From Larimichthys crocea (taxonomy: Eukaryota > Chordata > Actinopteri > Sciaenidae): 64,000 nucleotides of DNA. Under the pieces are notes generated by a model that did not search any database, had not been told where the DNA came from, and saw only the letters and a program-made list of their open reading frames with translations. Where the stretch lies: contig NC_040016.1 in assembly GCF_000972845.2 (NCBI RefSeq), forward strand, positions 10,250,701 to 10,314,700, read 5' to 3'. The position numbers and the translations under genes are program-made. Shown here piece after piece: positions 35,995 to 46,918 of this stretch (within the stretch, counting starts at the first letter, position 1; the number at the start of each line of letters is the position of its first letter).

Positions 35995-38900
35995 ATGGCA
36001 TCAGCAGCTCCACAAAAAAGGATGGTGTCTTCTTTCTTCATCACTCTGGCGTCTCCTCACCGAGCCACTGTGACACAGCAGCAGCCCGCCCTCCAGGCCC
36101 ACAGTGCCCCGGCTAGAGACAAGCAGCACACCGCTGTACGAGTCAGCCCAAGTGACAACATCCCGTCCCTAAGACATAAGAAAGAGGAACACTCACAGTC
36201 TGAGTCTCATGGCGGTGTAGACAGCAAAGGCCGGACTCACGCGAGGGCTTCTGTTCAAGCTTCAGACCCTCAGAGTCCAAAACCTGCCCAGCCTGGACTC
36301 AGCAGAGGAAAGCTACAAGAAGACGACAAAGGTGATGCAAGTATTCATGACAAAATGTATACAAAACTGAAATATATTCAGAAGTGGAATGGTTGACCAT
36401 CATGGCATGGTTGACCTTTATCATATGTTTTGGATTTGTCCTTCAGAAACCCTGTTTTTGAATGTTGAGGTGGTGAGATCCCCCAAAACCATGTATCATA
36501 CGTCACTGCTCTTTTTGCAGTCTTCCCCAGATACAAATTAAATCTGACTGCTTTCCTGATCTTTATTACAAGACGTCTGATATTGTTTAGAGTGGAACTC
36601 AACCGATTTTACATATCAAAGTGTCTTGGGGGAATACTACTACGGTGTGCTGAGCCTTTTGTGGATCCATGGGGAGCTTTGTGAAGTCTGATAAATGTCC
36701 TCAAGTGATGTCACGTAGAGTTTGCTCTGCTGAGTCATTCAAAGTGCAGAGTCACCAGAAATCTGTAGGCCTCTACTTGCAGAACACACTTGAAACTCCT
36801 ATAAAACTGTCAGCGGTTGAATTGTGTTATGGGTAATGTAGGCAGATTGAAACATGCAGAAAAGACACAACCCCACAACCTGGTTATACAACATGTAATA
36901 TCAACCTATATACTGTTTTCTATGTGTATGTGTATGTGCATATGTACTAGATATATTTTGTTGGGTTTCATATTAATCTTATCCTGAATTTCAGGAGATT
37001 GCAGAGCTTACTGGAAACTTGAATAAAAAACAAATTTTTCATGGAAGTTATGACAAAATGGCTTAAAATAAATCTTTTTTCTTGTCAAACAGAGCTCTTC
37101 CCTCTTCCTCCCCCTCCTTCTCCTCCTCCGCCTGCTGCACTGCCTTCATCTCCGGGAACACCACTCTCTGAAGAAGCAGCACTTCCACCACCTCCTCCTG
37201 TCCAGACGCCTCCCTCCCACCCGTTGACCCCAGGCCACGAGCCAGTTTACAACAGAGAGGTATGCAGAAACTCTCTCCTATATTTGCATCACTTAAATGT
37301 GATTTTTAAACACTCAATCCAAATTTTCCTCAATAAATTTCAGTTGAAGCAGATGAGGCATTTTTTCCCACAGTGATATATTACAAGTTTCCACAACTTC
37401 CACAGATACAGTATTATGTTGTGCAGTGGTTGTAAAGAATCATCTGCACAACACATTATGAAAGAAAAGAAAAACAGCTGTCTTTTAGATATGACTGAAT
37501 CATCAAAAACACTTTATGAACTGTACACATTTTTCCTTCACAAACTGATGTCTTTTCAAACTGCTGATATATTTGTCTCTGCAGAAACAATAAAAGAGCA
37601 GATCAGAACGGTGAGCTGAGTTACAGCAGGAGGTGCTGACAATATGCAGACTCTCCCTTTCTTGTCATATTCGACAAGTGTGTCCCTATATAATATATCC
37701 AATGTTTTATCCAATTATTGTTTGTGTTTTGACTGTGTTGGATTTATGGGGATTTAATGGAAATCACTTGTACACCTTGTCATGACCCGGCTCTGAAGCC
37801 ATGGCAAACACAAAGGGAGACGCGGGTTGAAGGGCAAAATTAATAGTAATTTATTATAAGGAAAAACAAGCCAAAGAAACAATGGGGTGTGTTAATCAGT
37901 CAATCAGCGGTGAAGGTGCGTGTATGCATGAGTGAAAATGTGTAGATGCGAGGTGTTGTGTGCCATGAAAAGAAAGAAACCAAAAAAACATGACGCAGCC
38001 TCGAGAGGTGAGTGGAGCCTGCCAGAGAGAAAGACAGAGAAAGACAAGTTATTGGAGCTTTATACTCTCCCTCACTCCCAGGTTAATACAATCAGCTGGG
38101 CATGGAAACACACTCAAATTACCCAGGGAACCATCACAACCTCAAACCTTTCAGTTTTGTAATTACTTAACAAGCATCTCGTATTTATTTTAGGTTTAAA
38201 ATAGATTTCCAGTTTGGGGAAATGTTCAAGGTTTAAATTGATAAAGTCAGTTTATTACAATATTACGTTAGTTTCACAGGCAGACAGCAAACATGAACAC
38301 CAACTTACTACAACACAGACAGGAGCACTGAACTCATTTAATCAGCAATGTACCCGTTCATATGAGACACCTGTGACTGGCCGAGAGAGTACAGTACTCA
38401 AAATATCAGAGCAAACTTGAAGTTATTAGTTATAATTTCCTTTCTTAGATTTATAATCACACATCCTTTTGTAGTAATGGCCTATATATATCACTGGATA
38501 TGTTACCTTATGTACTCTAGCTGTAGCTGGCTGATGAGTTTAACTCTCTGGGTCTGTCTGACCATGTACCCTTACTTCAGTAGGAAACTCAGTGTGCTAA
38601 TGTGTGACAGATCCAACCTGTCTTGCCTTAATCAGAGTTGGAAATTAGGATAAATATGGCTGTAAAAAAAGGGGGAAATGAATTAGAAGTTTGATTGATT
38701 AGTTTTTATTATTCTAAATTTCAGAGGGTGCTGCCTCAGCTCTCCTCATTCAGCCATGGAAATGTCTCAGAGTTAAAAGTATCTGTATCTATATTATGTT
38801 TCTATTAATTAATAGAAGTTGATTAACAAGGCAGAAGCACCCTGAAAAGACGACAATGGTGTGCAGTTCATACAATAAGCTTCTAATTTGTCGGATGACT

Positions 38901-40615
38901 CTTGTGTTTCAGCCTGCAACCTTTAGAGCTACGCCTTCCAGCACTAAACACGTCAGTTCAAAGTTTAGTTTTACATTAACAATGTGCTTTACATTTAAAG
39001 GTGGAAACAAGCACACCATCTAGTGGGTTAAAACAAGATAAACAATCCCATGGGATCCATAAAAATGGCCAAGACACAAGCTTGGAGAGTAAAGGTAACA
39101 TGATCTCTATTTACACATTCACCACTCAGGCTTTAAACGGTTCCTCATTGACAATGCATATATTACTATTATTATTTGACATTATATGTTTGTGTACAAT
39201 GCAGAGGTGTGTGGCTTCTGTCGGAAACCTGTGGCTCTTTCTGAACCTGCGATAGAGGCCTTAAACAGGACGTACCATGACGGTTGCTTCCAGTGTCGAT
39301 CTTGTCACATTCCCCTGGCTGGTAAACAGTATTACAACAAGGCCGGGATCCCACTCTGTGAAGACTGCTACCAGGTAAAGTCAACACAGCGTCCACTAGA
39401 GGATGTTATCAAGGCTGGAAATATTTATAAAGAACTACACCAGCGTTTTGCATCATTTACTCTATGTCATGTAGGCTTTACATTATTGCCAACTGTCTTC
39501 TAAAGACTGCTGTAATGTTTTACATTAACTTCATTGTGTCACCTGTTTTAAGTGTTAGTACTATGTTGTTGTTGTGTGATGTAGTTATAACTGGAGATTG
39601 AGTTCAAGTGTGTAGACTATAGTGTAAAAATAAAAGTATTATCAATGTTCACGCCGATGGCTTACCTATCTCAACCAAGTTTCAGGCCTCTGTGTTATTA
39701 TCGTCACAAAAATTAATGGAAACCAACGTGAAAGTGGAAAAATCACAATTCAAACATGTAATCCCATGTTTTGGATAATGGCGAGCAATCATTCAGATGA
39801 GATAGATATATTATAGATATATAATGTTGGTATCTTGTTGGTATCAGAAACATTTTACCGTGTATTTCTGTCTCTTATAGGCCAGTCTGGAACTTTGCTG
39901 GGCGTGTGGCGAGGCTATCACAGATCATGTGATCCGTGCACTAGAGCGAGCATACCATCTTTCCTGTTTCACCTGTACAACATGTAAACAACAAATTGGA
40001 GAGCAAGCCTTTGCTCAGGGTGAAGTCGGAGAAGTGTATTGCCTCCAGGACTATTACAGGTATGAGAGTAAAAAAATAAAAGCCTTGCATGAAACACATT
40101 CTTCCAAAGAGGAGAGATATTAATTGCTTTTATTTTCTGTTTATTTGACTTTTAAATGTCATTGACTTTGTGTATAACAGTTTTATCTCTATGTTTGAAA
40201 GCTGCTCTACAAACGTTTTCTTGCTTTGTCTAATATTTTATTTCCTCTCAAATGTTATCCATACAGGAAGTATGCTCCAATGTGTAACGCCTGCAAACAG
40301 CTAATCATTCCAAAAGAAGACGGTACTGACAGCTATAATGTTGAATGCCTTGGACGTTCCTACCATGAGAACTGCTACAGATGTGAGGTAGGCGCTCAGT
40401 GAGCAGACAGTGAAACTGTAAAGACAAACTCTAACAAGTAAGCAAACACACAGACAAATACTAATCGGCATCAGTTAATAAGTCTTCTTTCATGTTGTCT
40501 GCAGGTGTGTGTCATCCAGCTCTCTCCTGAACCAAACGAACACGGCTGCTATCCTTTGGATGGGAGGATGCTTTGCAAATCTTGCCACCTGAGCCTGGCT
40601 TCCGGCCAGCTCTAA
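35995..40615 (+). CDS. fblim1: Filamin-binding LIM protein 1 (migfilin)
   Basis: Seven coding exons: 35995-36331, 37093-37259, 39001-39094, 39205-39374, 39881-40059, 40267-40387, 40505-40615. All are GT-AG with matching phases, giving 1179 nt, or 392 aa. Migfilin links filamin and the kindlin/integrin machinery at cell-matrix adhesions and also occurs at cell junctions. The N-terminus (MASAAPQKRMVSSFFITLAS) matches the conserved filamin-binding segment. Exon 2 encodes a proline-rich stretch (residues 113-168). Exon 3 is a linker without clear homology. Three LIM zinc-binding domains follow: LIM1 about 200-256 (CGFC, YHDGCFQCRSC, CEDC), LIM2 about 260-316 (CWACG, YHLSCFTCTTC) and LIM3 about 320-385 (CNAC, YHENCYRCEVC, CKSC). 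All expected Cys/His ligands appear present. The ATG lies 24 bases into the exon after a good acceptor. The linker is the least certain part. Confidence 0.93.
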
Positions 40616-40962
40616 CACTGGCCTTGTAACCTCGGATGAACTGTAACTGATTGTGCCACGAGTCCAGCTCAGAGAGATGGGAGAGACTTTGCATGTGCAT
40701 TTAAGACTCTTGAATACAAACGTCACACATCTATTTTCCAATAATGAAATATGGCTACATATATATATATTTTTACAATATATCATGCTTTCTGAAGATT
40801 GTCATATTCTTCTTCTTTTATACTTGATCATTTTGCACTCCATAAACTCTACAAAATGCACCAAATATATTTATGCACCAGACTTAAAACAACACATGAC
40901 CAACATTTCTGTAAATCTCAATCAGTATACTGTTTCTCAGTCACATTGATTCTTTATATAGA

Positions 40963-40968
40963 AATAAA
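40963..40968 (+). promoter_or_regulatory. fblim1: Candidate poly(A) signal of fblim1
   Basis: AATAAA about 350 bases downstream of the fblim1 stop codon; this is the first canonical signal. Confidence 0.55.
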
Positions 40969-41526
40969 ACTATATAAAAAAAAACATTTATATAAAAGTA
41001 AACTAATATATTTTATCTTGAGGCATTTATTAAGTCAATCAAGTACTTGACATTCATTCAGCTCAGCAAATCGCAAAGACAAATTTGCTCTTCTCCTGCA
41101 GCTGGTGTAACACAACATTAGTGGCAAAAAGCTTCAATATTAAATACAGATCTAAGAGCTTTAATACAATTATATCACATCCTAAAGAACTCATTATGGA
41201 CCAAAACCTGAAGATGCTTTCAAAAGATCTTCAGTGGACCACAGGGCCTCTTTTGCCTCAACAATAGAACTATTCACATTGATTTGACATTACGATATTA
41301 GAGACACATCCAGATCCCAGCTGAATTATTTTATTATTTATGTCCTGTATCTCAAAATGACATGTTTGTGGAATTATATTTCTCTATATCAAAAACATTT
41401 ATTAAAACATTTTATGGAAAATGTCATTTACGTTGTTCATTCATCACGCTTCATTTCTTTTGTGATTTTACGGTAAATATTGCAATGTCGATTTGCGAGC
41501 CTGTGATCTGTTCTGTCTAATCTTAA

Positions 41527-41800
41527 AGGATCAGTGTGTAAGATTTAGTAGCATCTAGTGGTGGAGCTGTGGATTGCAACCCCCCACCTCCATCTGACCT
41601 GTGCTTCATTTGACTTTTTAAATCAGGAGGCCAATGAGGGATTAATTATTAAAAGCACTGTCATTTTTGCCACTAGTGGTCTGTCACAACAAAACAATAA
41701 CAAAAGACATATTTTGCTGATGTGGTGTAGCACAACAGGAGTTGTTGTCTTCATTGTAAAACAACCACCACTGTCTATGAGAATCTATTATCAGGTAATG
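41527..41800 (+). mobile_element. Teleost dispersed repeat (CAGTGTGTAAGATTTAGT family)
   Basis: Begins GATCAGTGTGTAAGATTTAG followed by CATCTAGTGGTGGAG, the recognisable left end of a MITE-like repeat very common in percomorph genomes. The right end is not clearly defined here. Confidence 0.6.
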
Positions 41801-42159
41801 TTAATGTTGCATAAGCTTAAGCCTTAATATAATTTAAATTATAATTATTTAAAATCATTTACTGTCTTTGTCACTTTCCATGATGCACTGTGGGTGATAT
41901 TCACTCTCACAACAGAATCTTAGAGTATCCTTAAGATTAAAAAAACAGGGATGATTATGGTGGAGTTATCTCTTTTTTATTATTATTCAAAAATAGTGGG
42001 GGGAAATTGTACAATGTACATTTCTTGTTATTGACAGAGAGAGATAAATAAATAAAACTTTATGATTCTGATTTTTTTTTTTAATGTGATCCAAATGTTT
42101 ACTGATGGTGACATGATTAGGAGGGGAATCGATTATTTCTGGGGGGTTTTGTGGATATA

Positions 42160-42252
42160 TCCATGGGAGGAAACCAGAGCACCTGGAGAAAACCCTAACA
42201 TATATGAAGACAGGATGCACACAGGTCTGACCTGAACCAGAACCTGGCAGTC
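42160..42252 (-). mobile_element. Teleost LINE tail fragment, reverse orientation
   Basis: On the minus strand the segment reads GGTTTTCTCCAGGTGCTCTG, then GTTTCCTCCC, the internal part of the same common fish LINE tail family found at 24355. It is truncated by the TG microsatellite that follows. Confidence 0.65.
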
Positions 42253-42257
42253 CTGTC

Positions 42258-42262
<5 letters not shown>

Positions 42263-42302
<40 letters not shown>
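42263..42302. repeat. TG-dinucleotide microsatellite
   Basis: About 19 uninterrupted TG units just downstream (on the minus strand) of the stop codon of the coiled-coil gene. Confidence 0.95.
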
Positions 42303-42303
<1 letters not shown>

Positions 42304-42311
42304 ACATGTAT

Positions 42312-43877
42312 TCAGATGGGGGGGAAGCGGGAGTATGAGGAGGATGCCTGGTGCCGGCCTGTCTGTTTAGGATAACTGACTGTGGTGCGGTTACAACGCT
42401 GTCCTCGCCGGTCTAATCTGGGCAGTTGCTCATTTGTAAGTGCTGCAGTATAATTGGACCCCTGATTGTTAAAACGTAGGAACTGTCCAGTGGTAGCAGG
42501 GACGTGCGTGGGAGGACGGGGCTGGAGGTGGATGGCGGTGGCAGAGATGTGGATAGGGCTCGCTTCGGGGACATGTGTGGGAGGACAGGGTTGGAGGTGC
42601 AAGGGCGGGAGTCTGTGGGAGGGCCTCTGGGTGACCCTGCCACGGTGTTGGCGAAGCACCTCTGTGGTCTTATGAAGTTCCCCAGCAACATGTTGCTGGA
42701 GTCTTTCGTCCCTTCGCTGTTCCTTCTCGGCCTTCCTGACTACAGCATCGTGCTCTTCCTTTCTTTTCTGCTCAAGGCGAGCACGTTTTGCAGACGCCAT
42801 CATCTCATTGTAACTTTCCATTTCCGTGTGTTTGTTTCTGCTTTCTTGAGCCCTCAATCTCTGGCGCTCCAAGAAAAGCCGGTGTTTCGCAATTTCAGCC
42901 TTGCGTTCCTCCACAGCCCTCTGACGCTCTTCTCTTTCCTTGTTGTCCTTCTCCCACATCACACTTTGTCTGTGGGCTGCAATGGACTCACGTACTTGAG
43001 CCTTCCTCTCCGCCTCTGTTGCGTGATGCTTTGCACGTCCAGCCTCAATTAAAGCCTCATCCCTTTCGAGTCTCTGCCTTTCTCTCAGAGACACGTTAAT
43101 AGCCTGCTCGTCTTTAAAGGCAGCCAGTTGGTCGGAAACAATCTGTTTGGGTATCTGGAGCTGCCTGAACTTCTCGGCCTGCTCAGTCTTCCTTTGGTGC
43201 CTCTTCTCCTCCAATTCAAGACGAGCAAGCTCGGTTCTCTGCTCCCCTCGCTGCCTTAATTGGGCCTCTCTCTCACGGTCCAGTCTTTTTTCAAGGATTT
43301 CTTCCTCACGAGCTCTCAGTTGCTTTTTCTTATTCTGGGCTGCTTCTACTGCCCGACGGCTGAGCTCCTGGGCATCTCGAGCCATCCTCTCATTGAACAT
43401 TGCCTGCTCTTTCAGCTTCTGATGTTTCTGTCTCGTCTCCTTAAGCTCCTTTTCAGAAATTTGTCTGAGTTGAGCTTGAGCTAGAGACTGGTTTCTGAGT
43501 CTTTTGTTCAGAAGCTTCTGATGCTCTCTTACCTGATCTTCTTCATTTTGTTTCCGAATAATGTTTTCATAATCAAAATTTTCCTGTTTGGCCCTTTCCT
43601 GTTCTGCTTTCTTTTGTTCAATCAGCCGGCTGTTTACTCTCTCGCAGTGGACCTTGTTATGGACTCTGATGTTCAGGTCCCTGGCCATGTCGTTTTGGTA
43701 CAGCTGATGGATATCAGTTGCCCTAGAATGATCCTCACTAGGTTGTCTCAGTGGGATCTCACAACTACCATCGTGATTTTTGAACCAGCGGGCCTTCAGG
43801 AGTACTCTCTCCGGACACCAGGCTTCTCTTTCCTCCATGTAGTGGTTGTGTGGATCTCGTTTGGAAGATGCCATCAT
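42312..43877 (-). CDS. Intronless coiled-coil protein, trichohyalin/plectin-homology-like (probable ciliary/flagellar protein)
   Basis: One uninterrupted frame of 521 codons plus stop. Residues about 75-410 are nearly continuous charged coiled coil rich in Glu, Arg, Lys, Gln and Ala (for example EERQRAVEERKAEIAKHRL), in the style of the TPH domain found in MNS1, CFAP45, CFAP53, CFAP210 and trichoplein, many of them axonemal microtubule inner or associated proteins. I could not decide on an orthologue, so no symbol is given. The first 60 residues are not coiled coil and contain WCPERVLLKARWFKNHDGSC. The C-terminal 100 residues are Pro/His-rich with a duplicated HLQPxPPTHVP motif. There are two adjacent start ATGs (43877 and 43874). 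The gene is absent from the human SLC25A34-SPEN block as I know it. The lack of introns suggests a retrocopy or an ancient single-exon gene. A TATA box and two CREs lie upstream. Confidence 0.8.
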   Translation of the reverse strand: MMASSKRDPHNHYMEEREAWCPERVLLKARWFKNHDGSCEIPLRQPSEDHSRATDIHQLYQNDMARDLNIRVHNKVHCERVNSRLIEQKKAEQERAKQENFDYENIIRKQNEEDQVREHQKLLNKRLRNQSLAQAQLRQISEKELKETRQKHQKLKEQAMFNERMARDAQELSRRAVEAAQNKKKQLRAREEEILEKRLDREREAQLRQRGEQRTELARLELEEKRHQRKTEQAEKFRQLQIPKQIVSDQLAAFKDEQAINVSLRERQRLERDEALIEAGRAKHHATEAERKAQVRESIAAHRQSVMWEKDNKEREERQRAVEERKAEIAKHRLFLERQRLRAQESRNKHTEMESYNEMMASAKRARLEQKRKEEHDAVVRKAEKEQRRDERLQQHVAGELHKTTEVLRQHRGRVTQRPSHRLPPLHLQPCPPTHVPEASPIHISATAIHLQPRPPTHVPATTGQFLRFNNQGSNYTAALTNEQLPRLDRRGQRCNRTTVSYPKQTGRHQASSSYSRFPPI

Positions 43878-43969
43878 TTTGTTCGTATATTGTACCTGTG
43901 TTATTTGTGTCTCGTGTGTGCCTTCTGTGTATGTTACTTGTGTCTTGTGTTGAAACTCTCAGTGTGTGG

Positions 43970-44055
43970 GTATATATATAACATAGCAACATCAAAGGGT
44001 TCCAAATCTGACGTCATCAGGCCACGTGATGTTTACTTTTAAATTGATGACGTCA
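43970..44055 (-). promoter_or_regulatory. Compact promoter of the intronless gene: TATA box, E-box and two CRE octamers
   Basis: On the minus strand, upstream of the start at 43877, there is a TATATATA-type TATA box at about 43971-43981. A GTTGCTATG RFX-half-site-like word lies at 43983-43991. A perfect TGACGTCA lies at 44009-44016, an E-box CACGTG at 44023-44028, and a second perfect TGACGTCA at 44048-44055. A start site about 30 bases past the TATA box would leave a leader of about 70 bases. CRE plus TATA promoters are typical of CREM-controlled spermatid genes; that use here is inferred. Confidence 0.55.
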
Positions 44056-44159
44056 TGATATGCCTTGAAGTCTGCTGTTGATGTTTTCAAAATAAAAGTT
44101 TTGTTTTTCAAAATAAAAGTGTTTTTTTTCAAAATGTGTATATATATATATTAAAAGTT

Positions 44160-44291
44160 GTAAAAGATTAAAGTTGTTATTAAATATGGCGAGAATTAAT
44201 TACGAGATTAAAGTCGTTATTAAATATGGCGGCGATAATTAATTACGAGAATAAAGTCGTTATTAAATATATCCCTAATACTCCATCGTAA
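44160..44291 (+). mobile_element. Repeat-element end with tandem AATTACGAGA...AAAGTCGTTATT units (copy A)
   Basis: Three imperfect tandem units of about 40-45 bp (each with AAAGTCGTTATTAAATATGG or a variant and AATTAATTACGAGA) end in CCCTAATACTCCATCGTAA at 44273-44291. Copy B at 45060-45180 carries the same terminal motif. This is a MITE-like fish repeat of unknown superfamily. Confidence 0.65.
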
Positions 44292-45059
44292 CTATGTGAT
44301 GCCGATGTGCCAAAAGTTTAAGTATCTCCTTGTTTGTGAAACCTATGCTATAGTGGCCCTTTGTCACTATCATGCTGGTGGTTTAAAAGGCTTGTACGCG
44401 TGCCAGTGTAGGTGCATGCAGGTGTAAATGCATAACACAGCCAATGTCCAAGCATTACTGATTATATGTTGTAGGTTTATTAGGCTACACACAGCCGACT
44501 CAAAAGTACTCACTTTCACAATAACACACAATTCTGAGCTGCGGCTTTACACGCCATGGCTCGGTCAAAAACCGTATGGATTCCCCAGCGTGCGCCCCTG
44601 CGCTGATTAACCCATCTACCTATATACCTATAAAATAAACTCTCGCTTGTATCGGCAGGTCTGACACACAGGCCTGGCAGCCCCGTGACGTGACCGTTTT
44701 TTTGTAACTTTTTTTAAGGGTTAGTTTGTTGTTTACATGCAGATAAGCGAGAGAGTAATTATGTAAAGACTCGTGGTGGCCACAGATTAATCGAGCCAAT
44801 CGAACAGCTGGTCGTCTCCGGAGTAAACAAAGGCAGCTGTCCAGGTGGAAGCCGCATTAAAAAAAAAAAACGTAGTAAAAACAGTAAAAAAAAAAAGCCT
44901 AAATAAGATACTTCCACCTACTGGCACAAATGTGTACAACACTCATGAACACAGAAAATCACCAATCTGGCTCCTACATATGCTAAAGTACAATTCCACG
45001 AAATGCTCCACGGCCCTCATTTTAACAACTGTCCTCCTCTAAAACAACAGGATAGAATA
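44292..45059. other. Intergenic, no supported gene
   Basis: No coding frame with recognisable content. The stretch lies between two ends of the same repeat family, so it could be the interior of a degenerate element, but I see no transposase. Confidence 0.35.
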
Positions 45060-45180
45060 TTGACGACTTTATTCTCGTAATTAATTCTCGCCGCCATTTT
45101 TAATAACGACTTTAATCTCGTAATTAATTCTTTAAAAAAAAATGTATTTAAATGTGGCCCTAATACTCCGTCGTAATATA
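45060..45180 (+). mobile_element. Repeat-element end (copy B), core inverted relative to copy A
   Basis: Contains GACTTTATTCTCGTAATTAA and AACGACTTTAATCTCGTAAT (inverse of the copy A core), then an A-rich spacer and CCCTAATACTCCGTCGTAATA at 45158-45178 in the same orientation as copy A. Confidence 0.65.
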
Positions 45181-45185
45181 TTGGT

Positions 45186-45594
45186 TTAAATTGGAGTCAT
45201 AAAGAAGTTGCAATAAACAACAAACAGGATCTTGGAGGCCCTGCCATTGTCTGTATTTATTGTAGGAGAAGTTAATAACAGTAAGTTACAAGTTAGTATC
45301 AAGACTGTTTTAGTAAAGCTGATGGATATCCGCTGTGATAACGGTCTTCTGAAGGCCACCACCCCTCCTCTCTTTTTTCTGCGGCTCCTTTTCTTTCAGT
45401 TGTACAGATCTTGTTAGAAAGATACACTCCAAACTTCTCATCAAACTCAGTATGACAGTTTTACGACATTGACCTTTGACCCAATGAGGGGTTAAATTGG
45501 AGTCTTAAAGATAAGTTCAGGGGAAGTTGCATTAAACAACAAACAGGATCTTGGAGGCTCTGCCATTGTCTGTACCTATTGTGGAAGTTAAATA
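45186..45594. repeat. Local direct duplication of about 90-100 bp
   Basis: The segments 45186-45276 and 45492-45594 both run TTAAATTGGAGTC, AAACAACAAACAGGATCTTG, then CTGCCATTGTCTGTA, with small indels. The 215 bp between them are unique in the window. Confidence 0.75.
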
Positions 45595-46692
45595 CTTGTG
45601 TTCAGTGTATGGACACGCTACCCCATATAACTGCAGATCAGCTATTTTTAAAAAATGCTCTGCAAGTTCCTCAAAGTGGAATGTTTTCCCATTTTTGCTT
45701 GATGTAGGATTTCAGCTGCTCAACAGTTCAGGGACTCCTTTGTCATATTTTTGCGTTTCATAATACACCAAACATTTACAATAGGTGACGAATCAGGACT
45801 GCTGGCAGGTCAGTTTAGCACCCAGAATTATTTACTTACCTGCTTTACTTGTTGAAGTAAGCAGAGGTGTCCCTGAAAGAAACTTCTTGGCAGTATATGT
45901 TGCTCCAAAATAGCCTATAAAGCCTTCACAAATGTGCAGGTTACCCATCATGTCACATGCACTAATACATACCATCACATTACACATGTGGTGTGTAGCA
46001 TCATGCGAAGATGCACATATATATCCATGTATCTGTAATGGGAACGGTTGTCACAAAAAGCAGGAGTTACATACTTATTTAGTTTTCTGATGTTTTGATT
46101 TGTGACTCTTTCCTTGCAGAATCTTGATAGCGAAGGTTTCACATATTTATATAGCATTGTAATACCGCCCTCCTGTGATAAAACTTTAGTATTGCAGTAT
46201 TGCATATTGCAAGTGAAAGATAATTAAAATAAATGAGAGATTGTTTCAGTTCACTTTTGATGTACAGGGATGTGAATGTGTTATAATAATAACAAAAGAC
46301 ACAAAAAAGATCATAATTTATATTTTTGTACTACTGATTATACACACTTCTCAGTACTGAGTTATTCAGTTCAAAATAATTTTCAGTAAACGAAAGCACC
46401 ATGACAAACCACATAAAACTTTAAAGAGGGAAGACTAAGGGAAGAGGGTTGCAGTTCTGTAGGCCGTCATGCATTTTAGTTCCCTCCTTCAGCCACTTCA
46501 GTACATTTGTTATCGATGTCAAGGAATTTTGATATATTTGCTTTAGATGGGTATGTTATGTAGTATTTTTAAATGTAATTCTCTGACAGAATTTAGAAGG
46601 AACAAGCCAAGCTTTATGCCAATAAATATCCATAAAAATAGCATTCCAAAAAAAAATTCACCTAGGTGTAATTTCCTTAACACTGTAGAAAC

Positions 46693-46845
46693 ATTCTCTG
46701 ATATGTTTATTAGTGCATGTTTTACTCAAGATGTCAACACCATTTATATAAAGAATGTTAATAGTTAATTATTTTTATAGCCTTTCATTAATTCTATGGA
46801 ATTTATTACTGAGCTAAATTATGCCTTCTGTGTAAGAAAGTCTTC

Positions 46846-46877
<32 letters not shown>

Positions 46878-46885
46878 CTAGTTAG

Positions 46886-46918
<33 letters not shown>

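Noticed and set aside
37583..37612. Possible extra fblim1 exon with CTGCAG acceptor and ACG|GTGAGC donor
   Set aside because: Exon 2 ends in phase 0, and in that phase the candidate begins AAA CAA TAA, a stop. Exon 3 at 39001 fits instead.
37780..38160. Possible LTR-like or DNA-transposon segment in fblim1 intron 2 starting near GTCATGACCCGGCTC
   Set aside because: It looks like dispersed-repeat sequence, but I found no matching terminal repeat or target duplication, so I cannot support a boundary or class.
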